Below, one piece after another: positions 60,501 through 64,000 of a stretch of DNA of 64,000 bases. Under the pieces are notes generated by a model. That model was given only the letters and a program-made list of their open reading frames with translations, was not told where the DNA came from and ran no database searches. The stretch is from Lepturacanthus savala (lineage: Eukaryota; Chordata; Actinopteri; Scombriformes; Trichiuridae). Both the position numbers and the translations under genes were made by a program. Location: contig CM060461.1 in NCBI GenBank assembly GCA_030544235.1, positions 4,267,449 to 4,331,448 on the forward strand, in the 5' to 3' direction. How positions within the stretch are numbered: position 1 is the first letter of the stretch; each line of letters begins with the position of its first letter.

Positions 60501-63182
60501 AGATAATTATATAGTCTGGCCTAAATTCACCATCTCTGGAGCCAGTTTCCATTGTTGTTTCTGAAATGTGTACAGGGCCAAACATTTTCCTGTCAGTTTT
60601 TTTTATAGATCCCAAAGTTTGCTTAGAAAGTGACAATAGTTTTAAATGAAGCCCTGAACTAAATTCTTACAGTGTTCACCTCAAATTAAAAAACAAACAA
60701 AAAAAAACAAACAAACAGAATGTTCTCCACAGTATAAAGGTTATTGTGGAGCAGCGGTTGTCAAACTTGTTCATGTCAAGGACCCTTACACTCACAAAAA
60801 CTGCACCACGCTGCACATCTGATAAGATTTTTGCTTTTAGATGTTTTATAACAGAAAGTGGCTGAAATTATGGACCAAAATGCCATGATCAAAAATAAAT
60901 AAATGACTGACTCAGTACATGAAAGAATATGCCAGTAAATTCCTGTATTTATCAAATTTTACAGTTGATAACTGTATTGACAACTGAATTAAATTTATTT
61001 GTGTATTGTTTTCCCTTTGCACATAAATGACACATTCATTTGATTTCTGTATTTATAACATTAATATTTAAATGTATTTGTTTATGTGTCATTCCCCCCA
61101 TTTATTTCCCTAAATGTATTTATCTTTGCATTTCCTTTTCCATTTCAGCCTCAATATATAAATTGTAGAGTAAAATTTGAAATTAAATAAATTCATGTGC
61201 AAAGGAAAATGATAGGAAATACATATGTTAATAAGAAATTAAATAGAGTAATTTATTTACTTTTAATTCTGGTATTTTCAGTGCTCCATACAAATTCTCC
61301 TATATTCTGTCAATGTGTAGTTATGGAAGCAATTATAGTGAAAATAAATGATTCCCTTTTATTCTGGGACCTCCTCAAAGACCCCTGGGGGTCCCCGCAC
61401 CCCACTTTGAGAACCACAGTCCTACTGACTGTACCATTTCCACAATATACACATACACATATACATATACACATGACGAGCTGAAAATGATATTTAACTT
61501 TTTTTCATTTTTTAACATTTGGTCACCATATCACAGTGAATCAGTGACTTCTCATCAGTTCATGTTCATCGTTACACTGATAGCACATGAATGATTAATT
61601 TTTTTGCCCTTGTTTGTTTTCTGAGGTGCTTTTACTAAAATGGCATCAATGAAGTCTTACATTGCAATAACACAGGTTCAACAGCATCAAATGAGTTTAA
61701 TTAATTCCTGAGGTTCCTTTCAAAAGTGATTTATGTATTTTTAGTGTATTTTGTAAATTTTAACTCTATTTTCTAAACCAAAAAACACCTGGACATGTCC
61801 AGAAGGTTCCCCTGCGGCGGCTACACGGTACCTTGGATGAGCACCTGTCCTCCCTGGATGTAGAACTGCTGCTGCGGGGCGTCTCCAGGCTGGGTGCTGG
61901 CCTGCAGGATGGTGGCTCCAGGCTGAGGGGTGGCAGAGCCGGCTATGGTCAGGGTCTGCCCCCCCTGGAGGGCTTCTACTGCAGGACCGGTCAGCTGGAC
62001 GGCTCTGCCCTGGCTGATCCCGACTGTGTGGGGTCAAAGGTCAGTTAGAACCAGGCTTCTATTGGTCGTTTGGCACATCATTTTTTTTTTCCTCTACTGT
62101 GGCAGGAGAAGCTTTTTAAAGGATTGTTTGGATATGAAACTCTTCTGGTTAAATACTAAGTACAAACAGGGAGATGGTTTATTGGGAAACATCAAATAAA
62201 AAGTCAAAGCTACAGGCCTGTGAACATAAACATGCCAGGAAGTCAGAACCATAAAATGAGATTTCTCTTTTCAATAAATGCAGCAGTGTTTATTCCCTAC
62301 AGTACAGCCTGTGCATCCTCATCATATCAATATATCTAAAACTACTGAGGCTCATTATACTGTCGTAATTAAAGCCCTCTGCTGTACTAAAAGTGATAAA
62401 AAGGTGTGATATTGCAGAGACTAAACTGAAATATAATAGAACATAAACCAATAGGAGCATTAAGAGCTTTCCTGTGTTGCTATACTGAAAACATCTACAC
62501 TACATTCATACATACACTACTTTTTTACGATAATTATATACACTACTTGCAATAAGTTAGGGATATTAAACTACCGGTAGTGTAGTATACCTTCTCATTC
62601 ATTATTAGTAATATCAAATAGACTTTTTATTTACTTCATTAAAATTGAGGCCAAATAGGAAAAGCATTCATTTCAATAACAATAGCCATAACTTATTGTG
62701 CGTAGTATATTTTATTTATTATATATAACACAGTGATGAGCAGTCAGTGACTGTGCTATAATATCATGTGCATCCCATCCACATAAAAAATGGCTTTGTG
62801 TAAATAATGTCCATAAAAGAGTGGTAAAGTGGATAAATGAGAGACTCTTTAGCCTCCACTAGCAGCAGGAAGCAGGAGAACTCACTGTACTGTCCTGAGC
62901 TGGTCTGGTAGATGGAGGTGGGCACGGATTCTGAGGCCTCGCCGGAGACGGACACCTCCTCTTCATCGATTTTAGGAACTGCAGATGAATCCGTTGAAAG
63001 CTCATTAAGGATTTTCCTGTGGAGAAAGAGAATTTTAGCACCCAGTTACGTACTCTGTACACTTCACCTGCCTCTTGCATGTCGTCTTCTCACCGATAAG
63101 ACGGGCGCCTGGAGAGGATCTCTCGTCTCTTCTGTGTGTCTGTGACTGACTCGTCTTCCTCTTGCTCATCTGCATCTGCTAT
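55279..63182 (-). CDS. crem: cAMP-responsive element modulator, 3' part (5' exons outside the window)
   Basis: Nuclear bZIP factor that binds CRE sites. Five coding exons are in phase: 63094-63182, 62886-63016, 61832-62023, 55797-55956, 55279-55423; together 717 nt, 238 residues. The first holds the kinase-inducible domain with the PKA site in RREILSRRPSYR. The second continues it (KILNEL..) and ends TSIYQTSSGQY. The third is the glutamine-rich activation exon (ATILQAS, APQQQFYIQGGQVLIQ). The fourth has the CREM-like GDIPAYQ and VMAASPGSMQSP, then basic-region residues KREVRLMKN. The fifth carries the rest of the basic region (REAARECRRKKKEYVKCLE) and the leucine zipper, ending KDIYCHKAE. The bZIP looks like CREB, but mammalian CREM exon DBD I does too. 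The VMAASPGS block, the ICER exon and synteny with ccny favour crem over creb1. Confidence 0.92.
56821..56889. repeat. (CA)n microsatellite, about 69 bp
   Basis: Uninterrupted CA array in the intron just after the ICER exon; the CRE-containing stretch at 56933-57018 begins next to it. Confidence 0.97.
56933..57018. promoter_or_regulatory. two perfect CRE palindromes in crem
   Basis: TGACGTCA at 56933-56940 and 57011-57018, 78 bp apart in a GC-richer stretch, about 0.55-0.65 kb downstream of the ICER start codon in transcription order. This is the canonical binding site of CREB/CREM/ICER. They could act as intronic autoregulatory sites or mark another alternative promoter. Confidence 0.6.
57156..57195. 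repeat. (TG)n microsatellite, about 40 bp
   Basis: TG-rich array following a C/T-rich stretch (57040-57100), in the intron after the ICER exon. Confidence 0.93.
57753..57790 (-). promoter_or_regulatory. CRE-like cluster of the ICER promoter
   Basis: Two TGACATCA sites (57753-57760 and 57764-57771) and a TGAAGTCA (57783-57790) lie about 165-200 bp upstream of the ICER ATG. TGACATCA is a one-base CRE variant. Paired variant CREs define the cAMP-inducible P2 promoter of mammalian CREM. A further TGACGCAA is present near 57977. Confidence 0.65.
57830..57960. other. C-rich stretch upstream of the ICER exon
   Basis: Runs of CCCTCCC/CCCCGCCCC, GGGGGAGGG on the other side, typical of Sp/KLF-rich promoter DNA. 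No coding frame. Confidence 0.45.
58596..58832 (+). pseudogene. possible BED-type zinc-finger (hAT transposase) fragment
   Basis: A 78-codon frame preceded by TTCTACAG. It contains CEYCGCM and YVKNAAKRQKPQ, recalling the BED finger of hAT transposases and ZBED-like genes (C-x2-C then a basic YVKNATK stretch), but the H-x-C half is missing. It lies antisense in crem intron DNA. Not a confident call. Confidence 0.35.
59014..59021. promoter_or_regulatory. perfect CRE palindrome
   Basis: TGACGTCA in the crem intron upstream of the ICER promoter, followed by a near-CRE 'ttacgtcc'. Confidence 0.5.
60006..60258 (+). pseudogene. TRIM RING-domain pseudogene fragment
   Basis: In one frame it reads CLICVDLL, then VTIPYGNSYC, then NSWDEED, parallel to the TRIM RING start CSLCLDLL, VTIPCGHSYC, WDGEDE. 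The zinc ligands of the CGH triplet are replaced by YGN. After a deletion and frame change it continues FTPRPVVLLKNTMLADLV and GLYAAPADHCYENP, again parallel to the TRIM sequence, then stops resembling it near a GGTAAG. It is truncated on both sides, antisense in the crem intron, and related to the intact TRIM gene at 21-23 kb. Confidence 0.78.
60752..61419. mobile_element. hAT-type non-autonomous element
   Basis: The left end CAGCGGTTGTCAAACTTGTT and the right end CACTTTGAGAACCACAG are imperfect inverted termini of the CAGTGGTTCTCAAAC type. The interior (668 bp) is AT-rich without transposase. Confidence 0.7.
62024..62885 (-). other. crem intron between the Q-rich and KID exons
   Basis: AT-rich intron with clean GTGAG donor and CACACAG acceptor; no repeat or other gene recognised. 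Confidence 0.55.
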
Positions 63183-63530
63183 CTGTAAAAAAAATTGTAT
63201 TAAAAACATGTTCACCAGAGCTGTTTTCTTTAATTAATACTGAGGGGGGGCGTCGCTTTGTGTACACAACTACAGTGAGTGAAGCGTCAACGTGATACAT
63301 GTTGTAGATAACCACTGACGTCAAAGGAAGAATTTCAACATTTTATTTTTAGCTTAATCTTTTCAACCCATCAGTAGAGGTCTCATCAGCCTGTAAAGAG
63401 TTTAACTCTGTCAATATTTGTGAAAGTGTGAGCTGGTGGTGCCTTCATTTTTCCACGGGTAGTTTGAATGCCAACATGATTACTCATTCTAGTATAAAAC
63501 TATCGTTAGAACAATAACAGACATTAAATC
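63183..63530. other. crem intron sequence with a CRE
   Basis: Intron upstream of the KID exon, with a perfect TGACGTCA at 63316-63323 and no other feature. Confidence 0.45.
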
Positions 63531-63908
63531 AGTGGAAAGTACATCTACTCAAGTACTATACTTAAGTACAATTTTGAAAATTCACTCGAATATTTCCATT
63601 TTAAACTACATTATATTCCACACCTTTAGTTACTTTTTATATGTTTTGACACAGTAATAAAGCACGATTTTAAAATACAATCCATAGTTAAATATGAATC
63701 CAGAGATTTTACCTTGAAACTTCTCATATGGCTTCATTTCAATAAATGTTCAAATGATCCAATATTTCACCAAAAATCAAAGATTACAGAGAAAAGTTAG
63801 AAAAAAGTCTTTTTTCCTTCCTTTCTTTTCCAATTAATCATTTCAGGACCCCTCGCTTTTATCTGCGGACCCTTTATGGGGCCCGACCCCTAGGTTGAAA
63901 ACCAGTGG
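63531..63908 (+). mobile_element. teleost MITE (AAGTACTCAAGTA family)
   Basis: Begins 'cagtggaaagtacatctact' and 'caagtactatacttaagtac', the common fish sequence whose reversed copy is at 6780-7325. It ends near 'ggttgaaaaccagtgg', a CAGTGGTT-like end in reverse complement. Whether these belong to one element or two is unclear. Confidence 0.5.
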
Positions 63909-64000
63909 ACGAAACAATCTAGCTTCATATAAAGTAGTTAAAGTAGCTATAATCTGATATTGTCATATAGAATAATATATCAGTCACAGACAGAATTTTA

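Noticed and set aside
61741..62037. 98-codon minus-strand frame over the crem Q-rich exon
   Set aside because: Wrong frame; the real reading is the 192-nt exon 61832-62023 in another phase.
55279..63182. Call as creb1
   Set aside because: The zipper is CREB-like, but CREM DBD I is too. The VMAASPGS block, the ICER first exon and synteny point to crem.

Overview
The window is vertebrate nuclear DNA, almost certainly from a ray-finned fish. It has multi-exon genes with GT/AG introns, very long TG and AT dinucleotide arrays, teleost-type interspersed repeats (Tc1/mariner, hAT, L2-like LINE) and a fish-type intron-free TRIM gene. All calls were made by eye and from memory of the families; no search was run.

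The core is a conserved gene block that I recognise as the CREM - CCNY - GJD4 - FZD8 neighbourhood of human 10p11.21. From left to right: single-exon fzd8 (+, 791-2539); a repeat-rich spacer of about 14 kb with a decayed 5.1 kb element (11.03-16.17 kb) that encloses a broken SAMD3-like gene; gjd4/connexin (-, two coding exons, 17617-20179); a TRIM E3 ligase gene (-, 21206-22894) inserted into the block; ccny/cyclin Y (-, eleven coding exons, 25973-46746); and the 3' half of crem (-, 55279-63182, 5' exons beyond the right edge). Gene order and relative strands match the mammalian block, with only fzd8 transcribed the other way. This synteny decides fzd8 over fzd5, ccny over ccnyl1, and crem over creb1.

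Functionally these are signalling genes: a Wnt receptor (Fzd8); cyclin Y, which activates the CDK14/16 kinases that prime LRP6 in Wnt signalling; a gap-junction subunit; a cAMP-responsive bZIP factor; and a probable antiviral-type ubiquitin ligase. The most interesting structure is inside crem. An internal first exon at 57559-57589 encodes the ICER start (MAVTGDETES) and splices in phase to the bZIP exons. It lies next to tandem CRE-like sites, in a locus with several perfect CRE palindromes, as expected for the cAMP-inducible, self-repressing ICER promoter. In ccny, an 18-nt in-frame microexon and a splice acceptor built from a TG microsatellite are notable. Most remaining DNA is intron or spacer filled with degraded transposons and microsatellites.
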